Shown here piece after piece: positions 20,640 through 33,474 of a stretch of 64,000 nt of DNA. The translations under genes were made by a program, and so were the position numbers. A model generated the notes under the pieces. It had not been told where the DNA came from, did no database searches, and was given only the letters and a program-made list of their open reading frames with translations. The stretch covers positions 12,139,004-12,203,003 of the forward strand of contig OY987239.1 in assembly GCA_963920705.1 (NCBI GenBank). The letters run 5' to 3'. Origin of the DNA: Odiellus spinosus (lineage: Eukaryota; Arthropoda; Arachnida; Opiliones; Phalangiidae). The stretch's first letter is position 1. Each line of letters opens with the position of its first letter.

Positions 20640-23509
20640 ATGTCTTCATTACCATTGGCAAACCGAAAAATGTATATTGGAATTATTGAGGTAATTATAG
20701 TTAGATTAGCACTACCATATTTAAATCGATTTCAAACCAATGCCTTGGAATCGATTTGAATTTAAGGTTTTTATTGTAGCAGAAGCCGATGAAACCCTCC
20801 TTTGAAGTCTACTACTCCAATGTTCGATATAGCGCGCCTCTCTGTATGGGTAAAATTTACAATTTTAGGAGATCGGAGGGGTCCTACTTCATACCCCCCT
20901 GTCTACGGAAAATTGGAAATTCTCTCTCTCCACAAACGACGACGTTTTTTTGACGAACTCCGAGGCTGCTAGAGATATTCGGTGGACGAACTCCCGCTCC
21001 GAAAATATCTACCGTTAGGAGGCGTACGAATCGCGCTTTTTGAAACTAACCCATACAGAGAGGGGTAGACAAGACCCGGGAGTAATAGACTTCAAAGGAG
21101 GGTTTCATCGGCTTCTGATTGTAGAGATATTTGGTAAAAATAATAAGCCATTATGTTTTTAAACAACAATCAAAGAAATATTAAATTTAAATTTAAAATA
21201 TATTTATAATTAAATATTCAGGAATCTTTAGTCATGGATGCGATGAGAGACTTGTACCAAGCTATTAAAGAATTTTATTTCAAATACGGCAACGTTAGGT
21301 AAGTCAGGCAATCCTGTTTACTACCATAAGTTCATTTTTTCGTCTTCACTTTTCAGTGTAGTGTACATTGAAATTTCAAGGTACGACCTTAACCCCGAAG
21401 TAATCTTGGATAATAAGGAACTTCCAATGGTAAGTGATAATTAACCTTTAATTTCTCAAGTCGTTAATTTCTTTCAACTTAAACCTTCCAGGAAATGGAT
21501 CTACTGTTGTTTCCTTTTGATTATTCTCTATTGGCTACAATTAAGAACTTAAATATCACGAGGCTTTCGACTCCTTTCCTGCCGAGCTGGACGTTCTTCT
21601 TGTCACCAGCACCCAAGCCTAGTACTAACGCGAGTTTAGCGTTCATAGCTGTTGAACCAATTGTAATTTTTTTAATGGCCTATTTAAACGTTAAGAAATA
21701 GATACAATCAGAGGTATATAATAACCCCCTTCGGGGGGAAGTATGAAAGGTAGGCAAAATCGACGAACAACGAGTGCCCGGCGTAAATCGCGGCGGATCG
21801 ACACGCCGCTTTACTCCCAAAAAATAGTTACACCATTTTGAACCTGACTAAATTTTCCCTACGGACACTTCCGGAACTCGCGAGCCGAAGTCAACCTTCG
21901 ACTCCATTTTAACGGACAGCCTGACTCCCGAGACAGGAAGTTCTAAACACAAATCGAGCCGTCTCGTTTATACAAAGACCATTTACTAGAGTAGCGACAT
22001 TGAGAAGTCCAGCGCGAGCTAGTGGCCTAGATAGTCAGCAGCGGGCTCTCGTTGTTCGTGATTTTTAGCATTGGTAGTATAGGGGCTTTCATACTTCCCC
22101 CGAAGGGGGTTATTATATACCTCTGATACAATCTATGACAGCCTTATGTCTAATTGCGTTATTTTTCCAGGTATTAGGTCTATTTGTATTTTTCTTGGTC
22201 TTAATATCGGCCATCATGTCAATAGCCATAATAAGAAATAAAACAAGTGGATTTTGGTTGCGTTTAAATACCTTCTTGGTAAAGTTCAAGTCTTACATGT
22301 GGCATAATACCAATCTATTATTTGGAGAGGGTAAGTACCAGGTTTCTTTAAAACTTATCTTAAAGGTCGAATTTCTAGTTAATTGAATTAATTTTAATAT
22401 AGCTCCTAGAAACATTCCACTGTCTATTCCATGGAGGATCGCTTTCATTGGCTGGTTATTAGGAATCATGTTCATCAATTTTCAAATCTCGACATGCTTG
22501 AAGTCGGAATTCTCAGAGACCGAATACGACAAAGTGGAAACCATCGATGATTTAATGAAAAAAGTCGGCAAAATCAAAATTGGAGTCGTGGAAGGTGGAG
22601 TCGAAGATGAACTCATTACCAAAAAGGTACTATTTCAAGTAGACTATAATGTGTTTTTTAATAAACCCAAAACCTTTCCCACCACAAAGGGTTTAACTGA
22701 ACATAAATACCGAAGACTAGCTTCGATATTGAAAGGAGATTCGAAAATGGGTGAAAAGATGACTGTAGAGGATTTGATCATAGGAGATATATTTGATCAA
22801 GTGGCTGATCGGAAATTGATCTTCATTTCCGGCATGGTTACGCTTTTGACCGCCATGACCTATCAATTTAGCAATAAGGGAAATCTTTACGACTTCAGGG
22901 AAATCTACTATTATTCCTCACCTATTGACGAAAGCTACTGCGTTTGGATTTATTCTTCTAGTTTCGCTGGAACACCCCTATCGAAAATTGTCGACGAAAT
23001 GTAAGTGGTCAGTCCTCCTAAATCTGAACGCTTCTATTTGTGAACACTTTCATTTAAAAATTTATAACTTAACTTTGGTTGGGTCGATTTAAAGATGGAA
23101 GAGCTCATTTTGTAGATTAAGAATGGGGCTATTCGAGGAATAATCTTCAACACTATAGGAAATGATCCGGAGAAGATATGACCCTAATTAGCCAACCCCG
23201 ATAATTAACCTATCTAATTTCGCTACTGCCGTCTTTAAAACCACGTCTAATTTTCGCTTTTTTTTCTCGTAACCATGTAGGTGCTTGCTTAATTCTGAGG
23301 GTCAACTGGGTCATGCAATTCAATCGCGAACTAATTTGATAACCGACATGCTTCGATGGTCAGAACCACCGCAGTTGGAATCAACTAAATTGACCCTGAA
23401 GGGCATGGAAAGTGTCGCCATTCTCTACACATTTGGAAATGCAATTGCAATCGCTTTCTTTATAATACACATGATTATCAAATTGTCCTACTATCTGTGC
23501 AAAAACTAA
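20640..23509 (+). CDS. IR A: divergent ionotropic receptor, intact
   Basis: Exons are 20640-20690, 21222-21298, 21357-21429, 21492-21662, 22171-22330, 22403-22626, 22690-23000 and 23281-23509, with intron phases 0,2,0,0,1,0,2. They encode 431 residues. There is no amino-terminal domain. Residues ~12-124 form a short S1-like half (KMYIGIIE..., SWTFFLSPAPKP). M1 is VLGLFVFFLVLISAIMS (~125-145). A pore-like stretch YMWHNTNLLFGEG follows. The next membrane helix runs from SIPWRIAFIGWLLGI into STCLKSEFSETEYDKVETID, the W...L.SE...Y..v.TidDL layout of IRs. S2 ends in DILRWSEPPQLES-type sequence and a last helix ending FLCKN/YYLCKN. Family assignment is by pattern only; the role in chemosensation is inferred. 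The 63-nt intron 6 (22627-22689) is a multiple of three without stops, so retention would add 21 residues. M1 copies lie in intron 1 and after the stop; M2 lies in intron 4. Confidence 0.82.
20780..21117. mobile_element. M1 element copy 9 (IR A intron 1)
   Basis: Complete M1 with the exact 7-bp duplication ATTGTAG. Confidence 0.93.
21709..22125. mobile_element. M2 element copy 2 (IR A intron 4)
   Basis: Complete M2 with the 7-bp duplication ATACAAT. It interrupts an M4 remnant (GGCCTATTTAAACGTTAAG at about 21678-21696) that is fuller in the same intron of IR B. Confidence 0.93.
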
Positions 23510-23526
23510 GTTATCAAAGATGACAC

Positions 23527-23851
23527 CAGAAGCCGATGAAACCCTCCTTTGAAGTCTACTACTCCAATGTTCGATATAGCGCTCCTCTCTGTATGGGTAA
23601 AATTCACAATTTTCCGAGATCGGAGAGGTCCTACTTCATACCCCCCTGTCTACGGAAAATTGGAAATTCTCTCTCTCCACAAACGACGACGTTTTTTTGA
23701 CGAACTCTGAGGCTGCTTGACGAACTCCCGCTCCGAAAATATCTACCGTTAGGAGGCGTACGGATCGCGCCTTTTGAGAATAACCCATACAGAGAGGGGT
23801 AGACAAGACCAGGGAGTAATAGACTTCAAAGGAGGGTTTCATCGGCTTCTG
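23527..23851. mobile_element. M1 element copy 10 (just after IR A stop)
   Basis: M1 with a small internal deletion relative to other copies and the 7-bp duplication ATGACAC. It begins 18 bp after the stop, so it probably lies in the 3' UTR. Confidence 0.93.
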
Positions 23852-24394
23852 ATGACACCCAAGTGATTAAAAAAACTGCTATTATGACATATGTATATAT
23901 ATATTGAATCGTTTTTTAACGATCAACCCGAAAATATCATTCAATTTCCATTTGGAGTTCGTGTTAAATTCGTAACAGTATCACTTTAATCTACTCTTGA
24001 CGAAGCCTGCAGAATCTGTTGGTTCATTTACCCTGACCTTTGCTGATACTATTAAGCTACTGGGCGTTGTTTACTTTTATGGAAGAATTAAAGTCATAAA
24101 CTTTTGATATTTGATATGATATTTTATAAGAAAATCCATACCTTCATTTACTGGCACGCATTAAAAGCAATCAATTACTAATTAGTCTTAAGTCTGGTAT
24201 TTAAACAGAATATACGTAGAATTTCGACTTGGGAAATTGGTGAAATTTAAAAGGTCACCTGTTTTTAAATAGAAATTAACGCCGGTGCATTTTGTTAGCC
24301 CATTTAGCATCAAACATTGAAGGTTGCAAGTTGGGTAGCGCGACTCCAATTTGGGCAGAGTTTGGGTACGTAATGAATTAATTTTATTACTTAA
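23852..24394. other. Spacer between IR A and IR B
   Basis: No gene. It carries AACGATCAACCCGAAAATAT (also at 12.5 kb and inverted near 5.85 kb), an M8 fragment near 24.03-24.09 kb, and the flank paralogous to that upstream of IR A. Confidence 0.5.
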
Positions 24395-25700
24395 ATTAAC
24401 TTTCGTAATTAATTTAATTATTATTTTTTATTTATTTTATTGAAATTAATTTAATTATTATTTTTTGTTTATTTTATTGAAATTAATTTAATTATTATTT
24501 TTTATTTATTTTATTGAAATTAATTTAATTATTATTTTTTATTTATTTTATTGAAATTAATTTAATTATTATTTTTTATTTATTTTATTGAAATTAATTT
24601 AATTATTATTTTTTATTTATTTTATTGAAATTAATTTAATTATTATTTTTTATTTATTTTATTGAAATTAATTTAATTATTATTTTTTATTTATTTTATT
24701 GAAATTAATTTAATTATTATTTTTTATTTATTTTATTGAAATTAATTTAATTATTATTTTTTATTTATTTTATTGAAATTAATTTAATTATTATTTTTTA
24801 TTTATTTTATTGAAATTAATTTAATTATTATTTTTTATTTATTTTATTGAAATTAATTTAATTATTATTTTTTATTTATTTTATTGAAATTAATTTAATT
24901 ATTATTTTTATTTATTTTATTGAAATTTATTAAATTATTATTTTTTATTTATTTTATTGAAATTAATTTAATTATTATTTTTTATTTATTTTATTGAAAT
25001 TAATTTAATTATTATTTTTTATTTATTTTATTGGAATTTATTTAATTATTATTTTTTATTTATTTTATTGAAATTAATTTAATTATTATTTTTTATTTAT
25101 TTTATTGAAATTTATTTAATTATTATTTTTTATTTATTTTATTGAAATTTATTTAATTATTATTTTTTATTTATTTTATTGAAATTTATTTAATTATTAT
25201 TTTTTATTTATTTTATTGAAATTAATTTAATTATTATTTTTTGTTTATTTTATTGAAATTAATTTAATTATTATTTTTTATTTATTTTATTGAAATTAAT
25301 TTAATTATTATTTTTTATTTATTTTATTGAAATTAATTTAATTATTATTTTTTGTTTATTTTATTGAAATTAATTTAATTATTATTTTTTGTTTATTTTA
25401 TTGAAATTAATTTAATTATTATTTTTTATTTATTTTATTGAAATTAATTTAATTATTATTTTTTATTTATTTTATTGAAATTTATTTAATTATTATTTTT
25501 TATTTATTTTATTGAAATTTATTTAATTATTATTTTTTATTTATTTTATTGAAATTTATTTAATTATTATTTTTTATTTATTTTATTGAAATTAATTTAA
25601 TTATTATTTTTTATTTATTTTATTGAAATTAATTTAATTATTATTTTTTATTTATTTTATTGAAATTTATTTAATTATTATTTTTATTTATTTTATTGAA
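24395..25700. repeat. 37-bp AT-only minisatellite upstream of IR B
   Basis: About 35 units of AATTAATTTAATTATTATTT plus TTTATTTATTTTATTGA, with a few variants (ATTTATTTAATT, TTTGTTT). Units are almost entirely A/T and nearly identical. Confidence 0.95.
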
Positions 25701-26329
25701 ATTAACTTAATTTTAATTAATGCAATTAACTTTCGTAATCATTTTTTATTTATTTAAATTAATTCAATTAATTTTTGTAATTTTTCTATTTATTTTAATT
25801 ACGGCAATTAATTTTCTTAATTATAAGAAGCTTTAATTAATTTTTTTTATTTATTTTCTTTGAATTGTAAGTGAATTTGACTTAATTTTAATTTTATTAA
25901 TAATCTAGAAGCAGTAAGTTGTTTTTAGATAAAAAAGCAATATCCAAATTATTTAAATTTAAATATTTAAAATTGGTTTTATCCGAACTGTAATTTTGAA
26001 TTAATTAATTTAAGTCCTAAAAATTAATCTAAAAATTAAATATCTGATATGAATAACAGATAATAATGGTAAATGATTATCTGATTCCAAGCTCACTAAT
26101 TGCTTGCCAACAATGAATATTTGACCTTTTGGGCTGAGTTTCTCTAAAACTTTCAGTCTTTGAAGATATAAATTTAATCCCCCCCATGACATTAATACTT
26201 CCGCATCACGTGAGCGAACCCTAATTACTTTCTTAGAAGTCTAATTATGATATTAATATTAATTATAAAAGTCATTATGATTTTACAAAAGTTTCAAGCG
26301 AGATTAATTTATATTGACTCTTGAACTTC

Positions 26330-27500
26330 AAAAATAATTCTCCAATTTGGTCTATTATTCGTCTAAATTTGAACCAATTCTCCAATTTGGTCTATTTTTC
26401 GTCTAAATTAGAATTGATTTCTCAAATTTGTTTATTTTTGGTCTAATTTAGAGCCAATTCTCAATTTTGGTCTATTTTTGGTCTAATTTAGAACCAATTA
26501 TCAAATTTGGTCTATTTTTGGTCTAATTTAGAACCAATTCTCAAATTTGGTCCATTTTTGGTCTAATTTAGAACCAATTCTCAAATTTGGTCTATTTTTG
26601 GTCTAATTTAGAACCAATTCTCAAATTTGGTCCATTTTTGGTCTAATTTAGAACCAATTCTCAAATTTGGCCCATTTTTGGTCTAATTTAGAGCCAATTC
26701 TCAAATTTGGTCCATTTTTGGTCTAATTTAGAGCCAATTCTCAAATTTGATCTATTTTTGGTCTAATTTAGAGCCAATTCTCAAATTTGGTCTATTTTTG
26801 GTCTAAATTAGAACCAATTCTCAAATTTGGTCTATTTTTGGTCTAATTTAGAACCAATTCTCAAATTTGGTCCATTTTTGGTCTAATTTAGAACCAATTC
26901 TCAAATTTGGTCTATTTTTGGTCTAATTTAGAATTAATTATCAAATTTGGTCTATTTTTGGTCTAATTTAGAACCAATTCTCAAATTTGGTCTATTTTTG
27001 GTCTAATTTAGAATTAATTATCAAATTTGGTCTATTTTTGGTCTAATTTAGAACCAATTCTCAAATTTGGTCCATTTTTGGTCTAATTTAGAACCAATTC
27101 TCAAATTTGGTCCATTTTTGGTCTAATTTAGAACCAATTCTCAAATTTGGTCCATTTTTGGTCTAATTTAGAACTAGTTCTCAAATTTGGTCTATTTTTG
27201 GTCTAATTTAGAACTAGTTCTCAAATTTGGTCCATTTTTGGTCTAATTTAGAACCAATTCTCAAATTTGATCTATTTTTTGTCTAATTTAGAGTCAATTC
27301 TCAAATTTGGTCTATTTTTGGTCTAATTTAGAACCAATTCTCAAATTTGGTCTATTTTTGGTCTAATTTAGAACTAGTTCACAAATTTGGTCTATTTTTG
27401 GTCTAATTTCGAACCCGTTTGGTCCATGTTCCTCTAATTTACAACCAGCTCTCAAATTTGGTATTTTTTTGGTCTAATTTAGAACAAATTGACAAATTTT
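26330..27500. repeat. 40-bp minisatellite upstream of IR B
   Basis: Nearly 30 units of TCAAATTTGGTCTATTTTTG plus GTCTAATTTAGAACCAATTC. The last units decay near 27400-27500. The array ends ~70 bp before the IR B start codon. Confidence 0.95.
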
Positions 27501-27826
27501 AGTCCATTCTTAGAGACTCCAAATTAAATTTTTACCGACAAGCTAGAGTGACGTCACAGCCCGAAGATGCCTTCATTACCATTGACAAACCGAAAAATGT
27601 ACATAGGAATTATTGAGGTAATTAAAGCTACAGTCGCACTATCATATCCAAATAGATTTCAAACGGTAAATTCAAACCAAAAGTCTATTCACGACCCTTA
27701 GCTTAATATTATCAGCAAAGGGCCAGGTAAACGTCAAAGCCCATCACTTAAAAATAGTCAAAAAAGTCATCACCCCTGTCTGGCTCGAGTCATTTGGACT
27801 CTTCAGCGCGTGCTTTAAATGATTTG

Positions 27827-28328
27827 GGTCCACTTGATCGACTCCCAAATGATCGACAAGAGGTCCACTTGATCGACACCCAAATGATCGACTCCCAAAT
27901 GATCGACAAGAGGTCCACTTGATCGACTCCCAAATGATCGACAAAGGGTCCACTTGATCGACTCCCAAACGATCGACAAAGGGATCAAATGATTGATGCC
28001 TAATCCCAAATTACCGACAACAAAGGGTGCATTTGATCGTTTCCCAATTGGTCAACTTCGTAATAACGGTTATAAATAGATTAACCAACCTAACCCAAAC
28101 CTAACCTAACCTAACGGAATAATTATTATTTGAATTAGTTCTTATTTATATACCATAATTTAACCTTTAATAGTTTCTTGCAAAAAAACTTTGACCTATA
28201 CTCGTTACTCGCTAAAAAACTGGGCTGTCGATCAATTGGAATGGCTTGTCGATCAAATGGGAGTCGATCAAACGGTAGTCGATCAAACGGACTCCTTGTC
28301 GATCAATTGGAAGTCGAGCAAATGAACC
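27827..28328. mobile_element. FB2: fold-back with tandem arms and a telomere-like centre (IR B intron 1)
   Basis: The left arm is a short tandem array of GGTCCACTTGATCGACTCCC-type units. The right arm carries the inverse (GTCGATCAATTGGAAGTCGA). AACCTAACCTAACC lies near the centre (about 28085-28115). It begins GGT and ends ACC. No clear duplication is seen. Confidence 0.7.
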
Positions 28329-28803
28329 TAAGCCGCTTTGATTAAACCAGCTAAATAATATAAGCGTATTTTAAGGGGTCATCCATACATGATTCATTTC
28401 GTAACTCTTAAACGGTGCCCCGTACGACAAAACGTCATAGAACATTTTCGTCTTAAAATGGCCCATAGAACCCATTGGTCCTACCACCATTTTCGAAACC
28501 CCATGTATATATTTTTCAGGAATCTTTAATTATCGACGAAATGAGATACTTGTACAAAACTATTAAAGAGGTTTACATGAAACTCAACAATGTCAGGTAA
28601 AAATGAATCTCAAGTTAATGGTCTTTACTGGGCCATAGGAGGTGTACCTAAAAATTATTCTTTTCACGTTTTCAGTGTAGTGTACATTGAAATATCAAAG
28701 GATGACCTTAACCCCGAATTAATCTTGGATAATAAGGAACTACCAATGGTAAGTGATGATTAACCTTTAATTTCTCAAGTCGTTAATTTCTTTCAATTTA
28801 AAC

Positions 28804-29141
28804 CAGAAGCCGATGAAACCCTCCTTTGAAGTCTATTACTTCCGGGTCTTGTCTACCCCTCTCTGTATGGGTTAGTTTCAAAAATCGCGATTCGTACGCC
28901 TCCTAACGGTAGATATTTTCGAAGCGGGAGTTCGTCCACCGAATATCTCTAGCAGCCTTAGAGTTCGTCAAAAAAACGTCGTCGTTTGTAGAGAGAGAGA
29001 ATTTCCAATTTTCCGTAGACAGGGGGGTATGAAGTAGGACCCCTCCGATCTCGGAAAATTGGGAATTTTACCCATACAGAGAGGAGCGCTATATGGAACA
29101 TTGGAGTAGTAGACTTCAAAGGAGGGTTTCATCGACTTCTG
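28804..29141. mobile_element. M1 element copy 11 (IR B intron 3)
   Basis: Complete M1 with the 7-bp duplication TTTAAAC. It ends 14 bp before exon 4, and the duplicated TTTAAACCTTCCAG forms the splice acceptor. Confidence 0.93.
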
Positions 29142-29329
29142 TTTAAACCTTCCAGGAGATGGACCTACTGTTGTTTCCTTTTGATTATTCTCTATTGGCT
29201 ACAATGAAGAACTTAAACATCACGAGGCTTTCGTCTCCTTTCCTGCCGAGCTGGACGTTCTTCTTGTCACCAGCACCCAAGCCTAGTACTAACGCGAGTT
29301 TAGCGATTATAGCTGTTGAACCAATTGTA

Positions 29330-29700
29330 AGATGCAACCTATCGACTCGTTTAAATTGGCCTAATCCAACTGTTAAACAATTTACAGACAATATTAAAAC
29401 TAGAAATAAATTTAAAACTTACACGAAAAATAGGCTTAGCGGGATTCATTCAGGTAGATTTCTTCGTATTGAAGGGTCAAAGAGCAATCGAATGATACTA
29501 ATAGTCTCATGGAAATCTCGCCTTATCAACGGACCTTGCTCATTGGTCGATGAACCCTCAATATGAAGATAATCAGCTAATCTCCATGAATACAGCTAAG
29601 CCTATTTTTCAGTTAAGTTTTAAATTTATTTCTAATTTAATATTTGTTTGTAAATTTTATTTACTGTTAGATTAGGCCTATTTAAACGGTAACGAATAAT
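29330..29700. mobile_element. Degenerate M4 element (IR B intron 4)
   Basis: GATGCAACCTATC at the left, AGGCTTAGCGGGATTCATTC in the middle and TAGGCCTATTTAAACGGTAA at the right match M4. A deleted remnant in the same intron of IR A shows it predates the A/B duplication. Confidence 0.75.
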
Positions 29701-31153
29701 TAAAATCTATGACAGCTTTCTAAATAATTGCGTTATTTTTCCAGGTATTAGGTCTATTTGTATTTTTCTTGGCCTTAATATCGGCCATCATGTCAATAGC
29801 CATAATAAGAAATAAAACAAGTTGGGAAACCAAAATATAACCTCCCCGACCCCGACGTTAAGGTAATTTAACCTAACCTAACCCTACCTAAAATAAAAGA
29901 TGAAAAGAAATGTAGAGTATTGGATGAGTAGAGGAAACAGCGTGCATTTCAATCATTATTCTCTATTTTGCGGAGTATAAGTATTTTCCCTTAACCTCAA
30001 GGATACAGAGAATGCAAAAGATTGTCATGCGTTAGCCATAATTATATGCGGCAGGTCGTAGACTCTAATATACACACCAAATGAAATGTCCTGCGATACC
30101 CATAATTATATACGGCATGGCGTAGAGTTCATAATTGACACACCAAATGAAATTTATTTTCTAAATAAATATGTAAAATACATGTTCTTATAATATAAAT
30201 TATCATTAGAGCATAGGCTGTACTGTGTGATTATCTTTGAGATAATCCACTGATTTGATGAAGACGAAGGATTTAGTCTGGGATGGCAATGAAGACAAGG
30301 AATTAAGACGACGAAGATTTTATAGCAAGTTCCTCTTAGACAAACCAAGAAATATTGTAGACTGAATGTTCCATTTACAACCCATTTTCGGTAGATGATC
30401 GGCAATTACTTCCGGTACAATTTTCGTCTAAAATTCTTGTTTTGACGTGCTAATAGAGGACCATTACTGATATTTTCATCATGCAAGTGATCCCAGTCAT
30501 TGGAAGAATCAAAGGATTGAGCTGGTCGAGAGGTTATTTTCCAAACCGGCTGACAAGACGTTAGCTTCCACTCCTATGATAAAAAAAAATATCTTGAATA
30601 CTGAAATAGACTAATTTCCATACCGTTAATATTTATACTTGAATAGCTCCTTTTATGTTTAGAATAACGAGGCCGTATGAAGAACTGTTGAGCTTTTACT
30701 GACTGTAAGAATCTCATATGTCGAGTCCGAAAACACTCTCTGCTTGCGTGTTTCAATTCTTCGTAGCCAGGCCGTCTCTTTCTGGTGATAAATGAAAGCC
30801 GTGTCGCTGCTCTGTTGACTTCAAATGGTGATGACATTCTGCGCTGGTTGATTTTCTCACTTAAGTCACTATAGCTCTCTTTCGTCTGGTCTCACTCTAC
30901 ACGGCTTCTTTTGATTATGAAAATAATCGGAAATGTTTCTTGGTTTTATAGTGGAGAAATCTGAAGCCTATTTTTTTCCAACATCAGATAACCATTTTTT
31001 ATTCAAAACTGATGTTTTTTTAAACATGGGAAACCTACTGTACTTCTGTCCAAGGGGAGTTTTCACGACTATAATTTTTCTTAAGAGGTTTAACATTTTG
31101 TATCAATCCGCCTCAGCTTTAAATCTTATGTCGTTTCTATCTTGGATGCCCGT

Positions 31154-31818
31154 GTAAACGTACCTTTATTTAGATTCTTCAATCCACCCCAAGTTTGCAG
31201 CAAGCCTTAGCCTATACTGCCCGTTATACCTTTGCTTTTTGGACTAAATGATATATGGAAAACAGCTTAGCGCGTGTTGCCAACTCGAGCTGGTATTAAA
31301 CGGTCACATTTCATTAAATCTTTGTTTAACTAAGAGAAGCACTCGTAAACAATAAATTATACTTTCTCTCTATTAGCTCGAATTCAATGGATATTCCTTA
31401 TCATTCTACTGTTTAAGAAATAAAATTTTTGTTTATCATTTTGAAGCAATTAATAAAAATAGGCTAAGCTTATGATTTCACCCTTTTGTAACCAATTCAG
31501 GCACCTTACTCTCTATTACTTCATATAATTTATCAATATTTCATTATTTAAATCTGTGTTTAACTAGAGAAACTCTCGTACCGAAAGAAGTCTTATCAAA
31601 TTTTGTCAAAGTACCTTTGTCTGTATTAATTCGAATTCAGTGGACGGTGTAAACGCACTTTTATTTAGATTCTTCAATCCACCCCAAGTTTGCAGCAAGA
31701 CTAAGCCTATGCTGCCCGTTATACCTTTGCTTTTTGGACTAAATGATATATGGAAAACAGCTAAGCGCGTGTTGCCAACTCAAGCTGGTATTAAACGGTC
31801 ACATTTCATTAAATTTTT
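31154..31818 (+). repeat. Pair of ~170-bp direct repeats inside the 2.8-kb insertion
   Basis: Copies lie at about 31154-31324 and 31650-31818 and share TTAGATTCTTCAATCCACCC and TTTTTGGACTAAATGATATA. They are ~496 bp apart and over 90% alike by eye. Confidence 0.85.
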
Positions 31819-32550
31819 GGGAAATTTCTTAAATATCTTCTAAACTATCTTGAATTTTTAATTGATTTTTCAGCTTCTTTATTAATTAGATTCAGTTTAA
31901 CAATATTATTATATTAAATTAAAATTTAAATGAATTATACGCTTCAATTCACTAAAAGATATCGCGGCATAAGGCAAAAATAGTTAGGGCATGGAAAAGG
32001 GGTATATATAGCTTTCGCTAACCTTTATTCACCGAGCGAGTAACCGAGAAGAGTTGGGGAAAACCCCCCCTTCTCAACGTCTAGACGTTTATCGTAACCC
32101 TAGGCATTCGGTAACTGCACCACAAAGACCCGTAGAGGGAGGAGATGACTGGAGTGGAAGGTTGATGTGGACTATATTAGTGAGGGACGCCTCGCTAATA
32201 TGGCCCGCTGAGATCGGACACTAGAGGTTGGACCTTGGTGTGAGGATGGTCGGAGGTGATTATAACAGTGGGAGACGTCCCATTGCGTATAATCGCCTTC
32301 AACTGTCCAGCATCGAGGTTTGACCGTAAAGTGGATGGTGGCATGCGATAATATACAATTGGAGACGTCCTGTTGTATATAGTTGCACGACACCTGAAAC
32401 TCATTGTGGCAGCCACGCTTAAAGGAGGTAATTCCCGTTAAACGGAATTGAACGATAAGCTGGTATGATAATGTCTCTAGACTTTTAGCTCCACGAGCTA
32501 GGTCACGTGATTTCCGGTTACACAGGATATCCGCTTACACAGGAAGTGAC

Positions 32551-32600
32551 ACACACACAGACACACAGACACACAGACACACACACAGACACACAGACAC
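32551..32600. repeat. CA/CAGA microsatellite
   Basis: Repeated ACACAGACACAC near the 3' end of the 2.8-kb insertion. Confidence 0.85.
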
Positions 32601-33474
32601 GACCAGTGTAAAACCTCCCCCTGAACTAAAGTTCAGTCGGGGAGGTAACAAGTGGATTTTGGTTGCGTTTAAATACCTTCTTGGTAAAGTTCAAGTCTTA
32701 CATGTGGCATAATACCAATCTATTATTTGGAGAGGGTAAGTACCAGGTTTCTTTAAAACTTATCTTAAAGGTAGAATTTCTAATTAATTAAATTAATTTT
32801 AATATAGCTCCTAGAAACATTCCACTGTCTATTCCATGGAGGATCGCTTTTATTGGCTGGTTATTAGGAATCATGTTCATCAATTTTCAAATCTCGACAT
32901 GTTTGAAGTCGGAATTCTCAGAAACCGAATACGACAAAGTGGAAACCATCGATGATTTAATGAAACAAGTCGGCAAAATCAAAATTGGAGTCGTGGAAGG
33001 TGGAGTCGAAGACGAGCTCATTACCAAAAAGGTACTATTTCAAGTAGACTATAATGTGTTTTTTAATAAACCCGAAACCTTTCCCACCACAAAGGGTTTA
33101 ACTGAAAATAAATACCGAAGACTAGCTGCGATATTGAAAGGAGATTCGAAAATGGGTGAAAAAATGACGGTAGAGGATTTGATCGTTGGAGATATATTTG
33201 ATCAAGTGGCTGATCGGAAATTGATCTTCATTTCCGGCATGGTTACCGTTTTGACTGCCTTGACCTATCAATATACTAATAAGGGGAACCTTTTCGACTT
33301 CAGGGAACTCTACTATTATTCCTCGCCTATTGACGAAAGCTACTGCGTTTGGATTTATACTACTAGTTTCGCTGGAACACCCCTATCGAAAATTGTCGAC
33401 GAAATGTAAGTGAGACTATTCATCTTGGAGTGTTTAACAACTCAGTTAACTTAATAGAGTTCGGAATTCGTATC

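Larger units (their letters stand above)
29823..32646. mobile_element. 2.8-kb unclassified insertion disrupting IR B
   Basis: The insert is bounded by the 7-bp duplication AACAAGT. It starts TGGGAAACCAAAATATAACC and ends GTCGGGGAGGT, with inverted ACCTCCCCGAC near both ends. A terminal hairpin (CTGAACTAAAGTTCAG) lies at about 32622-32637. It holds a ~65-bp duplication at about 30030-30150, a 170-bp direct repeat and a CA/CAGA microsatellite. TTAGG-type repeats occur near 29871-29890. Its short frames resemble no transposase or reverse transcriptase that I know. Probably a non-autonomous element. Confidence 0.8.

Noticed and set aside
22293-22478. Minus-strand frame across IR A exons 5-6
   Set aside because: Antisense shadow of receptor exons.
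20640-23509. Reading IR A as a seven-exon, 452-residue protein
   Set aside because: The 63-nt stretch at 22627-22689 has GT-AG ends at the exact intron 6 site of IR C and D, and removing it makes exon lengths agree. The longer form is kept as a possible isoform.
24395-27500. CRISPR-like regular repeats
   Set aside because: Units are directly adjacent with no unique spacers, in a eukaryotic genome. They are minisatellites.
30574-30837. Minus-strand 87-codon frame in the 2.8-kb insertion
   Set aside because: No transposase, reverse transcriptase or other motif recognised, and AT-rich DNA of this length often leaves such frames open.
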